Shown here: positions 55,226-64,000 of the stretch, one piece after another | How positions within the stretch are numbered: the first letter of the stretch is position 1 | Layout: the number at the start of each line of letters is the position of its first letter | Assembly: GCF_029238675.1 (NCBI RefSeq) | Contig: NZ_JAQWFR010000002.1 | Location: forward strand, 1 to 64,000 | DNA: 64,000 nt | Direction: 5' to 3' | Source of the DNA: Oceanicoccus sp. | Lineage (GTDB): Bacteria > Pseudomonadota > Gammaproteobacteria > Pseudomonadales > Dasaniaceae | Notes under the pieces: model-generated | What the model was told of the DNA's origin: nothing | Seen by the model: only the letters and a program-made list of their open reading frames with translations | Database searches by the model: none | Made by a program: the position numbers and the translations under genes

Positions 55226-56134
55226 ATGGCGAAAGCAAAAGCTAAAAAGAAAGCACCAGCTAAAAAGAAGGTGGCCAAGAAGGCACCGACTAAGAAGGCT
55301 GTTACAGCACCGGCGGTAGCAAAAGCTGAAGCGGCACTAGCCAAACTTCAGAAATCCATTGCTGCTGAAAAGAAATCACAAGCAGGTCTTAAGAAAAAGG
55401 CTGCGGCTGCTAAGAAAAAGTCTGCCAAGTCTAAGAAAGCTGCTGACAAGAACGCTACCAAGCGCGCTAGCGCAGCGGCTTCCAAATCAGGTGCTAAAGT
55501 AGCAGCCCTACGTGGCAAGCTAACAGCGGCTAACTTACGTGTATCTAAAGCTTCTGCTGCAGCCAAGGCCAAAGCGGCTCAGGCAGCGGTAAAAGATAAG
55601 GTTGCGGCCCGTGCTGCAGCTCAAGCTGTTGCCGATGAAGCAGCTCTGGCTAAAGCAACTGCTGCATTTGCTGCTAAGTGGAGTGCCAAGCGCGCCGCTG
55701 CCAATGCCAAGAAGTTAAAGGCTGCAGAAAAGAAAATGATGGCTAAAGCTAAAGCTGACGCCAAGAAAGCTGCTGCTAAAGTAGCTGCTGCTGAGAAGAA
55801 GGCCGCTGCTGCTGTTAAGAAAGCTGCCGCCAAAGCTGCTGCCAAGGCTAAAGCTGCAGAGAAGAAGGCTGCCGCCAAAGCGAAAGCCGCTGCTAAAAAA
55901 GCCGCTGCCAAAGCTAAAAAAGCCAGCAAAAAGAAAGCCGCTCCTAAGAAAAAGGCCGCTAAGAAAAAGCCAGCAGCCAAAAAGGCTAAAAAGAAGGTAG
56001 CTAAGAAAAAAGCAGCACCTAAGAAGAAAAAGGCAGTAGCTAAGAAAAAGGCCGCTCCCAAGAAGAAAAAGGCAGCACCTAAGAAAAAAGCAGCCAAGAA
56101 AAAGCCAGCTAAGCGTAAAGCGAAGAAGAAGTAA
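55226..56134 (+). CDS. Histone H1-like Lys/Ala-rich protein (AlgP-like)
   Basis: A 302-residue protein made almost wholly of Lys and Ala, with a short middle segment richer in other residues (about 25-160: ALAKLQKSIAAEKKSQAGLK, then AAFAAKWSAKRAAANAKKLK). The C-terminal third is a tandem array of AAPKKKAAKKKPA-type units, like the C-terminal tail of histone H1 and Pseudomonas AlgP (AlgR3). It should bind DNA by charge; AlgP affects alginate genes in Pseudomonas. The start at 55226 follows GAGGAGAA. Such repeats vary in length between strains. A strong terminator follows. Confidence 0.85.
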   Translation: MAKAKAKKKAPAKKKVAKKAPTKKAVTAPAVAKAEAALAKLQKSIAAEKKSQAGLKKKAAAAKKKSAKSKKAADKNATKRASAAASKSGAKVAALRGKLTAANLRVSKASAAAKAKAAQAAVKDKVAARAAAQAVADEAALAKATAAFAAKWSAKRAAANAKKLKAAEKKMMAKAKADAKKAAAKVAAAEKKAAAAVKKAAAKAAAKAKAAEKKAAAKAKAAAKKAAAKAKKASKKKAAPKKKAAKKKPAAKKAKKKVAKKKAAPKKKKAVAKKKAAPKKKKAAPKKKAAKKKPAKRKAKKK

Positions 56135-56167
56135 TCGCTGTATCGTCTAGTTCGACTTTCTCGAACT

Positions 56168-56204
56168 AAAAAACCGCCAATGGTTAGCCGTTGGCGGTTT
56201 TTTT
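56168..56204. terminator. Bidirectional terminator between histone-like gene and mobA
   Basis: AAAACCGCCAA and TTGGCGGTTTT flank a 10-nt loop, with A-run and T-run on the two sides, so it can end transcripts from both convergent genes. Confidence 0.92.
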
Positions 56205-56216
56205 ATGCCTAAAACC

Positions 56217-56786
56217 TCAGCTCAGCAGGTCTTCACGGTTATTAAAGTTACTGAACACCTCAGGAGAGGTTGAAAACGGCACAGCAATACAGTTTTCATG
56301 ACGATACCAGCCTTTCATACTACGCTGTTCGCCGGCAAGGTATTGGTTAATGGAAGGTAATAGGCTGGCTTTTAGTAATACTGGCAAATAATGTTGGCGT
56401 CCATCACATACCGGATAGGCAATATCCGCATCTTGATCAAGCAATACTGTTAGTAACCGCTCCACCAGATTGTTTGGCAGTAAAGGGGTGTCGCAGGGGC
56501 TAACCAGAACCCATTCATACTCGGCCAGGGGCAGGGCGGCTTGAATACCCGCCAGCGGGCCTTGAAAACCATCCTGTTGGTCGCTACAGATTTCATAGCC
56601 AAAACCTCGATAGGCATCGAGGTTTTGATTGCTGTTAATAATCAGCTGGTCTGTTTGTGGCTCTAAACGGGAAATCACATGCTGGACCAGCGCCATGCCT
56701 TGCCATTCAAGCAAGCCCTTGTCATCATAATCAAACCGGCAGCTTTGGCCACCGGCTAAAATTACCGCGCTAACTCTGTTTTTCAC
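56217..56786 (-). CDS. mobA: Molybdenum cofactor guanylyltransferase
   Basis: Adds GMP to molybdopterin to form the guanine dinucleotide cofactor. It has 189 residues (E. coli 194). The nucleotide loop is VILAGGQSCRFDYDDKGLLE; the usual RMGGxDK is altered to RFDYDDK but keeps Arg, Asp and Lys. The mid-domain SPCDTPLLPNNLVERLL is typical. GTG start. Activity is likely; the loop change is worth noting. Confidence 0.88.
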   Translation of the reverse strand: MKNRVSAVILAGGQSCRFDYDDKGLLEWQGMALVQHVISRLEPQTDQLIINSNQNLDAYRGFGYEICSDQQDGFQGPLAGIQAALPLAEYEWVLVSPCDTPLLPNNLVERLLTVLLDQDADIAYPVCDGRQHYLPVLLKASLLPSINQYLAGEQRSMKGWYRHENCIAVPFSTSPEVFSNFNNREDLLS

Positions 56787-56893
56787 GCCGCTTATTTTTC
56801 CTTAAGGATTATGGATAGAATTGGCAGTGATTATACTCACAGCTTTGAGCTAAGGTGGTGGAAAATCCGTAAAAAAAGTGAAGAAAAACAATA

Positions 56894-58834
56894 ATGCCCC
56901 CGAGTTCCACATCCAGCGCCGACTTGCTCGCTACCGACGGTTTATTCGCGCAGTTCTGGCCAGCGTTCAGTCCAAGATCGGGTCAATTGCAGATGGCTGG
57001 GCTGGTTGAAGCGGCGATTGCAGCAAAAGAGTCCGTCGTTATTGAAGCGGCTTCAGGTTCAGGTAAGACCATTGCTTACCTCACACCGGTTATTGCCAAA
57101 GGGCAGAAGGCGATTATTTCTACCGCTAGTCGTTATTTGCAGCAGCAACTCTATCGCCAGGATATTCCCCGAATTCAGCAAATTTTAGGTAGTGACATTC
57201 GCATTGCCTGCTTGCAGGGGCGCAATCATTATTTGTGTCCTTATTATCTGGAAAAAAACCTGCAAGCCGATACCGCTTTAGGGCAAAAGCAGCATCAGGC
57301 TTTGTCGCATTTAGCACAGCGTTTTCGTCAGACCGGCAACGGGGAGCTGGATAGCCTGGCTCCGGAACTTCCCGTTGCGCTGCGTCGTTATGTGACCAGC
57401 AGCCGTGATGATTGCCTCGGCAAAGAGTGTCCGCAATATTCTCGCTGCCCACTGATGAAGGCCCGGCAAAAAGCCCAGGATGCGGATATTGTGGTGGTTA
57501 ATCACAGTGTTTTATTTACCGATGCAGTAATGCGACGAGAACAACTGGGTGACCTGTTACCTGAAGCAGACGTCGTGGTTATTGATGAAGCCCACCGCGT
57601 TGCGGATTTTGCTCAAAATATTGTCGGGCGCCGTTTATCCAGCCGGCAGCTTAAACAGTTTTTAAGCGATACCGCCTCAGCGCTGCGCCTTTATGCACCA
57701 GAGCAACGCCAGCTGCTGGCTTTTATCCAGCAGATTGAGCATGGGCTGGAGAATTTATCCAACCACCTACCTTCGATGGATCCCTATATACGGGAGCAGC
57801 ATTGCCAGATTATTGATCAGTTGGCCGCAGCCCTGCAGCGCTTGCACAAAAATCTGCGGCCGTTTAAACAGCGACATCAAGATTTAGCAGATATGTTAGT
57901 TAAATCCCAGCTAATGCATACCAGTTTACAAGCAATCACTGAGGCTGAAGGTTTGTGTTGTTTACAGGGTAGCAAACACAGCTTTATGCTCCAGAGTATC
58001 CCCAGGGATTTAGCGCCAGCGGTAAAAAGCCTGTTTGCCGAGGCCTCGGGGAGTTGGATCTTTACTTCGGCAACATTATCAGTGGCTGGCAGTGCCCAGC
58101 GTTTTTTACAATCCCTTGGTCTTGAGCGTTGTGCATTCCACCAGCTTGAAAGCGCCATCAATTATCAACAGCAGGCGGTGCTATTTATGCCGGAATTAAC
58201 CGTCTTGCCAGATCACCCGGATTATAGTGTGCAATTACTGGAGCAATTAATCCCCTTGCTGGCAGCGGTAAAGGGCCGGGTGTTATGCCTGTTTACCAGC
58301 TACCAAAGCCTTAATGCCGTGGGGCAGGGCTTATTAAAGGCTAAAATAGATTGCCCGCTGTTTATGCAGCAAAGCAATGTCGATATGCCATCAGGAGGAG
58401 CAGATAATTACCGATTAATTAAGCGCTTTAAGGAGGCTCCCACAGGTGTACTGTTAGGCACTGGCAGTTTCTGGGAGGGGTTGGATTTATCCGGTATTCC
58501 TTTGGCTGCCGTTGTTATTGATAAGTTACCTTTTGTGCCACCCACAGACGCTTTGCTGCAGTTGCGCAGTGCTGAATTGGAACACCACGGTATTAACAGT
58601 TTTGAACAAACCACATTACCGGATGCGGTGATTCGCCTGCGGCAGGGTTGTGGCAGACTATTGCGGCGCATTTCTGATCGGGGGGTTATAATGCTCGCCG
58701 ACCCCCGATTACGTAGCAAAGCCTATGGCGAGGTATTTATTAATAGCTTGCCAGCGATGGCGCAGGTCAGCACTCTGGAGTCACTGCAACCTTTTTTAAA
58801 CCCACACGATATCACCACAGGTGAGACTGAATGA
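56894..58834 (+). CDS. yoaA: DinG/YoaA-type Fe-S DNA helicase
   Basis: A superfamily 2 XPD-like helicase of 646 residues (E. coli YoaA 636). Walker A is EAASGSGKTIAYLTP, Walker B VVIDEAHRVADF, and four cluster cysteines lie between about 105 and 200 (CPYYLE, DDCLGKECPQYSRCPL). Late motifs are LGTGSFWEGLDLSG and RLRQGCGRLLRR. YoaA works with the HolC clamp-loader subunit in repair at stalled forks. Its stop overlaps tsaB by 4 bp, the same pairing as in E. coli. Confidence 0.92.
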   Translation: MPPSSTSSADLLATDGLFAQFWPAFSPRSGQLQMAGLVEAAIAAKESVVIEAASGSGKTIAYLTPVIAKGQKAIISTASRYLQQQLYRQDIPRIQQILGSDIRIACLQGRNHYLCPYYLEKNLQADTALGQKQHQALSHLAQRFRQTGNGELDSLAPELPVALRRYVTSSRDDCLGKECPQYSRCPLMKARQKAQDADIVVVNHSVLFTDAVMRREQLGDLLPEADVVVIDEAHRVADFAQNIVGRRLSSRQLKQFLSDTASALRLYAPEQRQLLAFIQQIEHGLENLSNHLPSMDPYIREQHCQIIDQLAAALQRLHKNLRPFKQRHQDLADMLVKSQLMHTSLQAITEAEGLCCLQGSKHSFMLQSIPRDLAPAVKSLFAEASGSWIFTSATLSVAGSAQRFLQSLGLERCAFHQLESAINYQQQAVLFMPELTVLPDHPDYSVQLLEQLIPLLAAVKGRVLCLFTSYQSLNAVGQGLLKAKIDCPLFMQQSNVDMPSGGADNYRLIKRFKEAPTGVLLGTGSFWEGLDLSGIPLAAVVIDKLPFVPPTDALLQLRSAELEHHGINSFEQTTLPDAVIRLRQGCGRLLRRISDRGVIMLADPRLRSKAYGEVFINSLPAMAQVSTLESLQPFLNPHDITTGETE

Positions 58835-59529
58835 AATTGTTAGCCCTGGATTGTTCTACTGAAGCCTGCTCAGTTGCCTTGCTGGATGATGGCGGCGATA
58901 TTATTCGGGTCACTGAAAAAAACGAGGCTGCGCCCCGTCAGCATACCCAGCGTTTGTTGCCCCTGGTAGACCAATTATTGGTGGACACTGGCACAAGCTT
59001 GCAGCAACTCGATGCCATTGCCTTCGGTCGCGGCCCGGGTTCTTTTACCGGTTTGAGAATTTGCCTTGGCGCGGTGCAGGGTTTGGCCTTTGGCGCTGAC
59101 TTACCGGTAGTACCAATCTCAACTCTGGCCGCACTGGCGCAAACCGCTGTGAATGCTGGTCACGGTGGCTCTACGATTGTCAGTACTCTGGATGCCCGTA
59201 TGGATGAGATTTACTGGGCCGTTTATAACAGCACGGGGCAGGGTATAGAGCTAATTGACCAGGAACGCCTAACTGCACCAGAGCAACTGTTAGATGGTCA
59301 TAGTGTTGATAGGGCGAATACCACAGCGGTTGGTAGCGGTCACCACTACCATGACAGAATTACCCCTACAGGCGTTTTTAAAGCCTGGTATGCAGAGATG
59401 TTACCCAGCGCTAAGGCCATTGCCCAGTTGGCACGGCTGGATTATCAGCAAGGTAAGACCTGCACGGCTGATGAGGCCTTACCGACTTACCTGCGGGACG
59501 AGGTCGCCTGGCAAAAGCAACCGCTTTAA
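58831..59529 (+). CDS. tsaB: tRNA threonylcarbamoyladenosine partner protein TsaB
   Basis: Scaffold that works with TsaD and TsaE to make t6A37 in tRNA. It has 232 residues (E. coli 231). The ASKHA-fold opening is LLALDCSTEACSVALL, with HTQRLLPLVDQLL and the GRGPGSFTGLRICLGAVQGL loop. Its ATG overlaps the yoaA stop (ATGA). Confidence 0.95.
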   Translation: MKLLALDCSTEACSVALLDDGGDIIRVTEKNEAAPRQHTQRLLPLVDQLLVDTGTSLQQLDAIAFGRGPGSFTGLRICLGAVQGLAFGADLPVVPISTLAALAQTAVNAGHGGSTIVSTLDARMDEIYWAVYNSTGQGIELIDQERLTAPEQLLDGHSVDRANTTAVGSGHHYHDRITPTGVFKAWYAEMLPSAKAIAQLARLDYQQGKTCTADEALPTYLRDEVAWQKQPL

Positions 59530-59546
59530 CCCCCCCCTCAAAGCAA

Positions 59547-59574
59547 CGTCATTCCCGCCTTCGCGGGAATGACG
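59547..59574. repeat. Single-arm copy of palindromic repeat
   Basis: One perfect arm, CGTCATTCCCGCCTTCGCGG then GAATGACG, stands alone 18 bp after tsaB. Confidence 0.9.
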
Positions 59575-59617
59575 GTTCTTCTCATAATGGAGTTTTATTA
59601 GAGCCCCAAATTGGCTA

Positions 59618-59646
59618 TTCACTAAGCGGCCTGGTCTGCTTATAAT
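59618..59646 (+). promoter_or_regulatory. Sigma-70 type promoter upstream of the 59685 gene
   Basis: TTCACT, 17 bp, then a perfect TATAAT at 59641-59646, about 39 bp before the GTG start. Confidence 0.5.
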
Positions 59647-59684
59647 GGGCCAGCATTTTACAGAGTGAATACAGAGCCTATTGC

Positions 59685-60020
59685 GTGCAAATATCCAGTC
59701 TTCCCATTATTACGCAGCCTCCTGCCCAGACGCAGCGCCCTGATATTACAGAGCGTGTGCAGAAAGACGTTCAACGCGACCCTGCCCGAAATAATGATGA
59801 TAATAGCTCCTTAGAAGAACTGAGGGCTCGCAGTGAAGAACTTCTGCAACAGCGTGTCGAGTCCAGCAATGCCAATAGTGGTGTACAGGCCCGCCAGCGA
59901 GCTCAAGAAGATGGCTTGCCTCTCAATACCCAGCGAGCCTTACAGACCTTTGCTGAAAACAGTCCTTCTCCAGAGCAACAACTGGGCATCGAATTGGTCG
60001 GTGTCGATACCTTCGCCTGA
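59685..60020 (+). CDS. Hypothetical protein, hydrophilic
   Basis: A 111-residue protein with no membrane segment and no known domain. It starts with a Pro-rich stretch (LPIITQPPAQTQRPD), then a charged helical middle (SLEELRARSEELLQQRVE), then LPLNTQRALQTFAENSPSPE. The last block looks conserved-like in marine gammaproteobacteria, but I cannot name the family. GTG start supported by the promoter upstream; the ribosome binding site is weak. It precedes apeB by 51 bp. Confidence 0.6.
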   Translation: MQISSLPIITQPPAQTQRPDITERVQKDVQRDPARNNDDNSSLEELRARSEELLQQRVESSNANSGVQARQRAQEDGLPLNTQRALQTFAENSPSPEQQLGIELVGVDTFA

Positions 60021-60071
60021 TCACAGCCCTTGTCACCAAACCTTTAAAATACCCTGATAGGAATTAGCCCG

Positions 60072-61373
60072 ATGGACTTGCAGCATTTTAATCACGACCT
60101 GTTAAGTTTCTTACAGGCATCACCCACACCTTTTCATGCTGTTGAAACCATGGCCAAACGTTTACAAGCGGCTGGCTATAGCCCGTTACAGGAGGGCGAG
60201 GACTGGCCAGAGCCCCAGGCACCATACAAGCATTATATTATTCGCAATGGCTCATCCATTGTGGCCATTAATGGCGGCAGCCAATCCCCTGTTAGTAGCG
60301 GTTTTCGAATGGTAGGTGCCCATACCGATAGCCCTTGTTTAAAAGTAAAACCCCAGCCAGAGCTGAACAATCAGGGTTACTTCCAACTGGGTGTCGAAGT
60401 CTATGGTGGCGTGCTATTAAACCCCTGGTTTGACCGTGACCTGTCTTTGGCCGGGAGAGTGACTTATCAAAATAAAGCGGGGCAAGTCTGCAGCACATTA
60501 ATTAATTTCGAGCAGGCTATTGCCTCCATTCCCAGCCTGGCGATTCACTTGGACCGGGAAGCCAATAGCAAACGAGCGGTAAATGCGCAAAAGGATATAC
60601 CGCCAATTTTGATGCAGACAGAAGACAAGTCAACCGATTTCAGGGCTTTGCTACTAGTTCAACTTAAGCAGCAACAGCCAACCCTTGAGGCAGAGAAAAT
60701 CCTTGATTATGAATTAAGTTTTTATGATGCCCAGCCGCCAGCGCTTATCGGCTTAAACAACGATTTTATAGCCAGTGCCAGGTTAGATAACTTGTTGTCC
60801 TGCTATATCGGTTTGCAGGCACTGCTTACCGCCGGTGAACAAAACTGTGTGCTGGTATGTAATGACCACGAAGAAGTGGGCAGCCAATCAGCAGCAGGGG
60901 CGCAGGGGCCGATGCTGAAATCCGTATTGCGACGCTTGCTGGGTTCAGAAACTGACTTTGTTAGAGCGATGGACAGCTCGATGATGATTTCTGTCGATAA
61001 TGCCCATGGGATACATCCCAACTTTGCCGACAAGCACGATGGCAATCATGGTCCGCTGCTCAACAAAGGGGCGGTGATTAAAATTAATGCCAATCAGCGT
61101 TATGCCAGCAACAGTGAAACTTCATCTCTGTTTCGCCGCTGGTGTGAACAAGCTGGGCAGCCAGTGCAGGCTTTTGTAGTCAGAACGGATATGGGTTGCG
61201 GCAGTACGATTGGACCGATTACAGCGGGTGAGCTGGGCGTAAAAACGGTGGATATTGGTGTGCCGACTTTTGCTATGCACTCGATCAGGGAGTTGGCTGG
61301 CAGCCAGGATGCTTATAGTTTGTTTCGGGTATTAGAAGTCTTTAACCAGGCGGGGGATGTGGCGGTTAATTAA
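60072..61373 (+). CDS. apeB: M18 family aminopeptidase
   Basis: A dizinc aminopeptidase of 433 residues. Metal and catalytic residues sit in [53 protein letters not shown] and the late FAMHSIRE. ApeB-type enzymes act as large cytoplasmic complexes on acidic or neutral N-termini. AGGA lies 9 bp before the ATG. Confidence 0.94.
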   Translation: MDLQHFNHDLLSFLQASPTPFHAVETMAKRLQAAGYSPLQEGEDWPEPQAPYKHYIIRNGSSIVAINGGSQSPVSSGFRMVGAHTDSPCLKVKPQPELNNQGYFQLGVEVYGGVLLNPWFDRDLSLAGRVTYQNKAGQVCSTLINFEQAIASIPSLAIHLDREANSKRAVNAQKDIPPILMQTEDKSTDFRALLLVQLKQQQPTLEAEKILDYELSFYDAQPPALIGLNNDFIASARLDNLLSCYIGLQALLTAGEQNCVLVCNDHEEVGSQSAAGAQGPMLKSVLRRLLGSETDFVRAMDSSMMISVDNAHGIHPNFADKHDGNHGPLLNKGAVIKINANQRYASNSETSSLFRRWCEQAGQPVQAFVVRTDMGCGSTIGPITAGELGVKTVDIGVPTFAMHSIRELAGSQDAYSLFRVLEVFNQAGDVAVN

Positions 61374-61379
61374 TACAGT

Positions 61380-61506
61380 GTCGCCCCCGCGAAGGCGGGG
61401 GCCCAGCCTGCATGCTTATGCTGTTATTTCCGCCCCCCGACTAAAGCACTCGAGGGCAGGCTGCGGGAATTTACAGCGCTGGATTCCCGCCTTCGCGGGA
61501 ATGACG
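61380..61506. repeat. Palindromic repeat, long form, copy 12, with nested insert
   Basis: Left arm altered to CGCCCCCGCGAAGGCGGGGGC (stem changed on both sides, split here as CGCCCCCGCG-AAGG-CGGGGGC), then TGCATGCTTATGCTGTTATT. Next comes TTCCGCC, an insert at about 61433-61461 with the core GACTAAAGCACTCGAGGGC, then CTGCGGGAAT and a normal right arm. The insert interrupts the central hairpin; it is almost identical to the one near 34065. Confidence 0.88.
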
Positions 61507-61511
61507 GTGGT

Positions 61512-61952
61512 TTACAAAGTATCTACATCCTCAGCCTGCGGCCCTTTATCCCCTTCGGTTACGGTAAATTCCACCGCTTGTCCTTCACGTAATACTCGAC
61601 GACCCTCACCTTGAATAGAGCGGAAGTGAACAAAAATATCTTCCCCTGTTTTGCGGGTTACAAAACCGTAGCCTTTACTGACGTTAAACCACTTCACTTC
61701 CCCTTGTTCGCGTCCTTTATTAGATGGTTTAGACCTTTTGGTTTTTTTGGTGGGCTTGCTTGCCGATGTTGCTGTACTGGTATTAATAACTGGGCTCACT
61801 AGAGCAACGATAATACAGCCGGTAAAGATAATAACAAAAGTTGTTGCATCAATAGCAAGGCCGCTGTCAGCTGAGTTGGTAACAGTATTCAGGATTACCG
61901 CGATGCCTGCGGCGATGATAGCACTTAAAATAATTCGATAGAGTAGGTTCAT
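61512..61952 (-). CDS. Membrane-anchored cold-shock domain protein
   Basis: A 146-residue protein joining two N-terminal membrane helices (about 5-22 and 36-56), a basic linker ([18 protein letters not shown]) and a C-terminal cold-shock domain. The latter has RNP1 KGYGFVTR and RNP2 DIFVHFRS, and ends [10 protein letters not shown]. Cold-shock domains bind single-stranded RNA or DNA, so this one would hold nucleic acid at the inner membrane. GAAGGA precedes the ATG. A conventional Csp is about 70 residues, so the membrane part is extra. Confidence 0.85.
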   Translation of the reverse strand: MNLLYRIILSAIIAAGIAVILNTVTNSADSGLAIDATTFVIIFTGCIIVALVSPVINTSTATSASKPTKKTKRSKPSNKGREQGEVKWFNVSKGYGFVTRKTGEDIFVHFRSIQGEGRRVLREGQAVEFTVTEGDKGPQAEDVDTL

Positions 61953-62251
61953 TGTTTCCTTCTTTTTATAGTTGGCCTTCTTTTTAGTTGAAAGGCCTGG
62001 TTAAAAAATATGGTTAAGAAATATGGTTAAAAACATAAAGAATCAGGTCAGAACAATAACTAACTAACCGCTCGCAAGTTTAGCACTAATCACACAGAGA
62101 AGTGGTGATAATTAGGCACTGTTGCTAAACTGCTGGGATAGCAGTGCCTACCTTTGGGGCTAGTAACCTAACATTTTACCTGTGGTTGCTTTAAATATTT
62201 TAACTAAACTGCCGATAGTGGACTTAAGAAGTAACTTACCAGGGATTATCA
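61953..62251. other. 299-bp divergent region between cold-shock gene and chemoreceptor
   Basis: It holds both promoters. A tandem near-repeat, AAATATGGTTAA / AAATATGGTTAAA, lies at about 62007-62032. It has no palindromic repeat or terminator. AGGGA is placed for the chemoreceptor ATG. Confidence 0.4.
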
Positions 62252-64000
62252 ATGAACTTATTTAACATATCCATTAAGCGTCGGCTGTTGCTACTTGCCA
62301 TTATTGCGGTTGTAGGGTTGCTGTTTGTTGGTGTTATTGTGGCTAATGGCATGGCCAATTTGCAGCATTTGCAACGCAGTGATACACAGTTGAGTGACAT
62401 CAAGGCTGATATGCTGATGCTGCGGCGGCACGAGAAGGACTTTCTTGCCCGCAGGGATGACAAATATGTGAAGCGGTTTAATCGCACGCTTAAGCAAACC
62501 CTGATTGAAGTGAATAGCTTATCGGCGAAGCTGAAAACAGCCAACATTGATACCAGTGCATTGACTGAGATGGGAGCCAGCTTAAAAGACTATGGCAGCC
62601 GCTTTAATAGGGTTGTCGAGCATCAGCGTACCATTGGTTATGATTCTAAATCGGGCCTTTATGGAGCTTTGAGAGCCAAAATTCATTCCGTAGAAGAAAA
62701 ACTGTCAGATGCTCCTGAGCTGAGGGCTTCTATGTTGATGCTGCGTCGTCATGAAAAGGATTTTATGTTGCGCCGCAACCTGAAGTATTTGGGTAAATTT
62801 GATCAGGAAGTTGAAAAATTCACCTCACTGACCCCGGTCTATATGAGCGCTGCTGAGAGCGAAGCTATCAATGGTTCGGTTGGGAATTATGCCAATCAGT
62901 TTAAATCTTTAGTTGATGCAGAAAAGACGATCGGTTTGGACCCGGATTCTGGTGCCTTGGGTGAGTTAAGGGCAACGGTTCATATTGCGGAGAAATTATT
63001 CAAAGGTTTAAAGGCGACCTTGAATACTATGATTGCTGAAGCGACCGCCAATAACTCTCAGTTTTTAATTGCCTCTATCGCACTGATCGGTTTGGTTATT
63101 GGTTTTTCTGCCCTGGGTGTTGCCTTTTCTATTTTTAAACCGCTGGAAAATTTTGTCAAAGAGATTACCGATGTGATTAAGCATAAAGACCTGTCGGTAC
63201 GTTTAAGTGTTCATGGGCAGGGTGAAATCGGGAAAGTAGCCCTCGCTTTTAATAGCTTACTGGAAGCCTTGCATGAAATGATTGGAAGGATTAATGATGC
63301 CTCTATGACGGTAGCCAGCTCGGCGGAAGAAATGTCGATGGTGACGCAGGAAGTTAAACACTCGTCCGATACACAAACCAGTGAAGTGCAGCACGCCGCG
63401 GTTGCCGTTAATGAGATGAGCGCCACCGCCCATGAAATTGCCCGCAACGCTTCTTCTGCAGCGGATAGCGTTAGCGAAGTGGATATGCAGTTAAAAGAGG
63501 GCGTTGAGGTTTCCCAGGAAGCCCGCCAGGAGATTGAAGCCCTGACACACGAAGTACAGGATGCAGCGAATGCTATCAAAGAGCTTGAGCGCAATAGTGA
63601 AAACATAGGGCAGGTGTTAGATGCGATTCAAAATGTTGCCGAACAGACCAACCTGCTAGCGTTGAATGCGGCGATTGAAGCAGCAAGGGCTGGCGAGCAA
63701 GGTCGAGGTTTTGCGGTGGTGGCTGATGAGGTAAGAACCCTGGCGCAGCGTACGCAAGAGTCAACAGAGACGATTCGTAAAACCATTACTGAATTTCAGC
63801 AGGGTACCAATCAAGTGGTTGCCACGGTAAGTAACTCAAACCAGCGTGCCGAGTCCGGTATTGCCAAGGTAACAAGGTCTTCAGAGATTTTAACGGATAT
63901 CTCAACCATGGTTAGCCAAATTAACGATATGAATATCCAGATAGCGGCTGCCGCAGAAGAGCAAAGTGCAACTGCAGAAGAAATTAGTAGTAATGTAACC
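62252..64000 (+). CDS. Methyl-accepting chemotaxis protein with HBM-type sensor, cut by window end
   Basis: 583 codons are visible and the frame is still open at 64000. TM1 is at about 10-32. The ligand domain at ~35-268 carries the motif [11 protein letters not shown] twice (near residues 55 and 160), each followed by an R-rich turn, as in helical bimodular (HBM) sensors such as Pseudomonas McpS, which bind TCA intermediates. TM2 is near 270-292, then HAMP. The signalling tip is [20 protein letters not shown] followed by [14 protein letters not shown]. The ligand is a guess from the family. The start follows AGGGA. The last part, including any C-terminal methylation sites or CheR tether, is outside the window. 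Confidence 0.92.
   Translation, partial: MNLFNISIKRRLLLLAIIAVVGLLFVGVIVANGMANLQHLQRSDTQLSDIKADMLMLRRHEKDFLARRDDKYVKRFNRTLKQTLIEVNSLSAKLKTANIDTSALTEMGASLKDYGSRFNRVVEHQRTIGYDSKSGLYGALRAKIHSVEEKLSDAPELRASMLMLRRHEKDFMLRRNLKYLGKFDQEVEKFTSLTPVYMSAAESEAINGSVGNYANQFKSLVDAEKTIGLDPDSGALGELRATVHIAEKLFKGLKATLNTMIAEATANNSQFLIASIALIGLVIGFSALGVAFSIFKPLENFVKEITDVIKHKDLSVRLSVHGQGEIGKVALAFNSLLEALHEMIGRINDASMTVASSAEEMSMVTQEVKHSSDTQTSEVQHAAVAVNEMSATAHEIARNASSAADSVSEVDMQLKEGVEVSQEARQEIEALTHEVQDAANAIKELERNSENIGQVLDAIQNVAEQTNLLALNAAIEAARAGEQGRGFAVVADEVRTLAQRTQESTETIRKTITEFQQGTNQVVATVSNSNQRAESGIAKVTRSSEILTDISTMVSQINDMNIQIAAAAEEQSATAEEISSNVT

Noticed and set aside
55621-56097. Phe/Ala/Leu-rich minus-strand frame resembling a membrane protein
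   Set aside because: It is the complement of Lys/Ala codons (AAG/AAA, GCT/GCC) of the histone-like gene.

Overview
This 64 kb window looks like chromosome from a gammaproteobacterium, probably a marine Cellvibrionales/Pseudomonas-like lineage. The genus is inference. The basis is gene order: nadA-bepA-tusA; ygfZ/sdhE-ygfX/nadB/rseD-rpoE-rseABC; lepA-lepB-DUF4845-rnc-era-recO; cysM-relA-mazG; yoaA-tsaB; guaB-guaA-tadA. No rRNA gene, intact tRNA gene, transposase, integrase or CRISPR array was seen.

Layout. Positions 1-1.3 kb are a scrapyard on the minus strand: a 3' piece of kbl, a tRNA-Leu-like 5' piece, and a dusA 5' piece broken at a known integration hot spot. A Fic toxin with its YhfG/FicA antitoxin follows. 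Housekeeping genes then run to about 20 kb: nadA, bepA, tusA, a PerM-like permease, a lipoprotein M16 protease, an unusual membrane-spanning response regulator, aceEF, a nitrobindin-like gene, prfB with its programmed frameshift, and lysS. At 19-23.5 kb a cyclase / response regulator / histidine kinase operon stands divergent from a Crp-family regulator. Next come xseA, guaBA, an AT-rich acyltransferase inserted before tadA, a BarA-like kinase operon, ung, an HDOD gene and the sdhE-nadB-rpoE-lepA-recO blocks. The right part holds cysM, relA, mazG, adk, hemH, a histone H1-like protein behind A-tract DNA, mobA, yoaA-tsaB, apeB, a membrane-anchored cold-shock protein and an HBM-type chemoreceptor cut by the window end.

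The most distinctive non-coding feature is a family of interspersed palindromic repeats: twelve two-armed copies and three partial ones, all between genes. Each arm has the core ATTCCC-N8-GGGAAT, the same pattern as the Neisseria dRS3 repeat. The two arms of one copy tend to change together. Some copies carry tandem GGAATGAC tails, and a second ~25 bp hairpin sequence is nested at the same point of an arm in two copies. Envelope stress control is well resolved: a sigma-E type promoter, an RseD-like leader peptide overlapping rpoE by TAATG, then rpoE-rseA-rseB-rseC.

Start codons were re-chosen where ribosome binding sites, signal peptides or family lengths favoured an internal start. All family names come from reading motifs; no database search was run.
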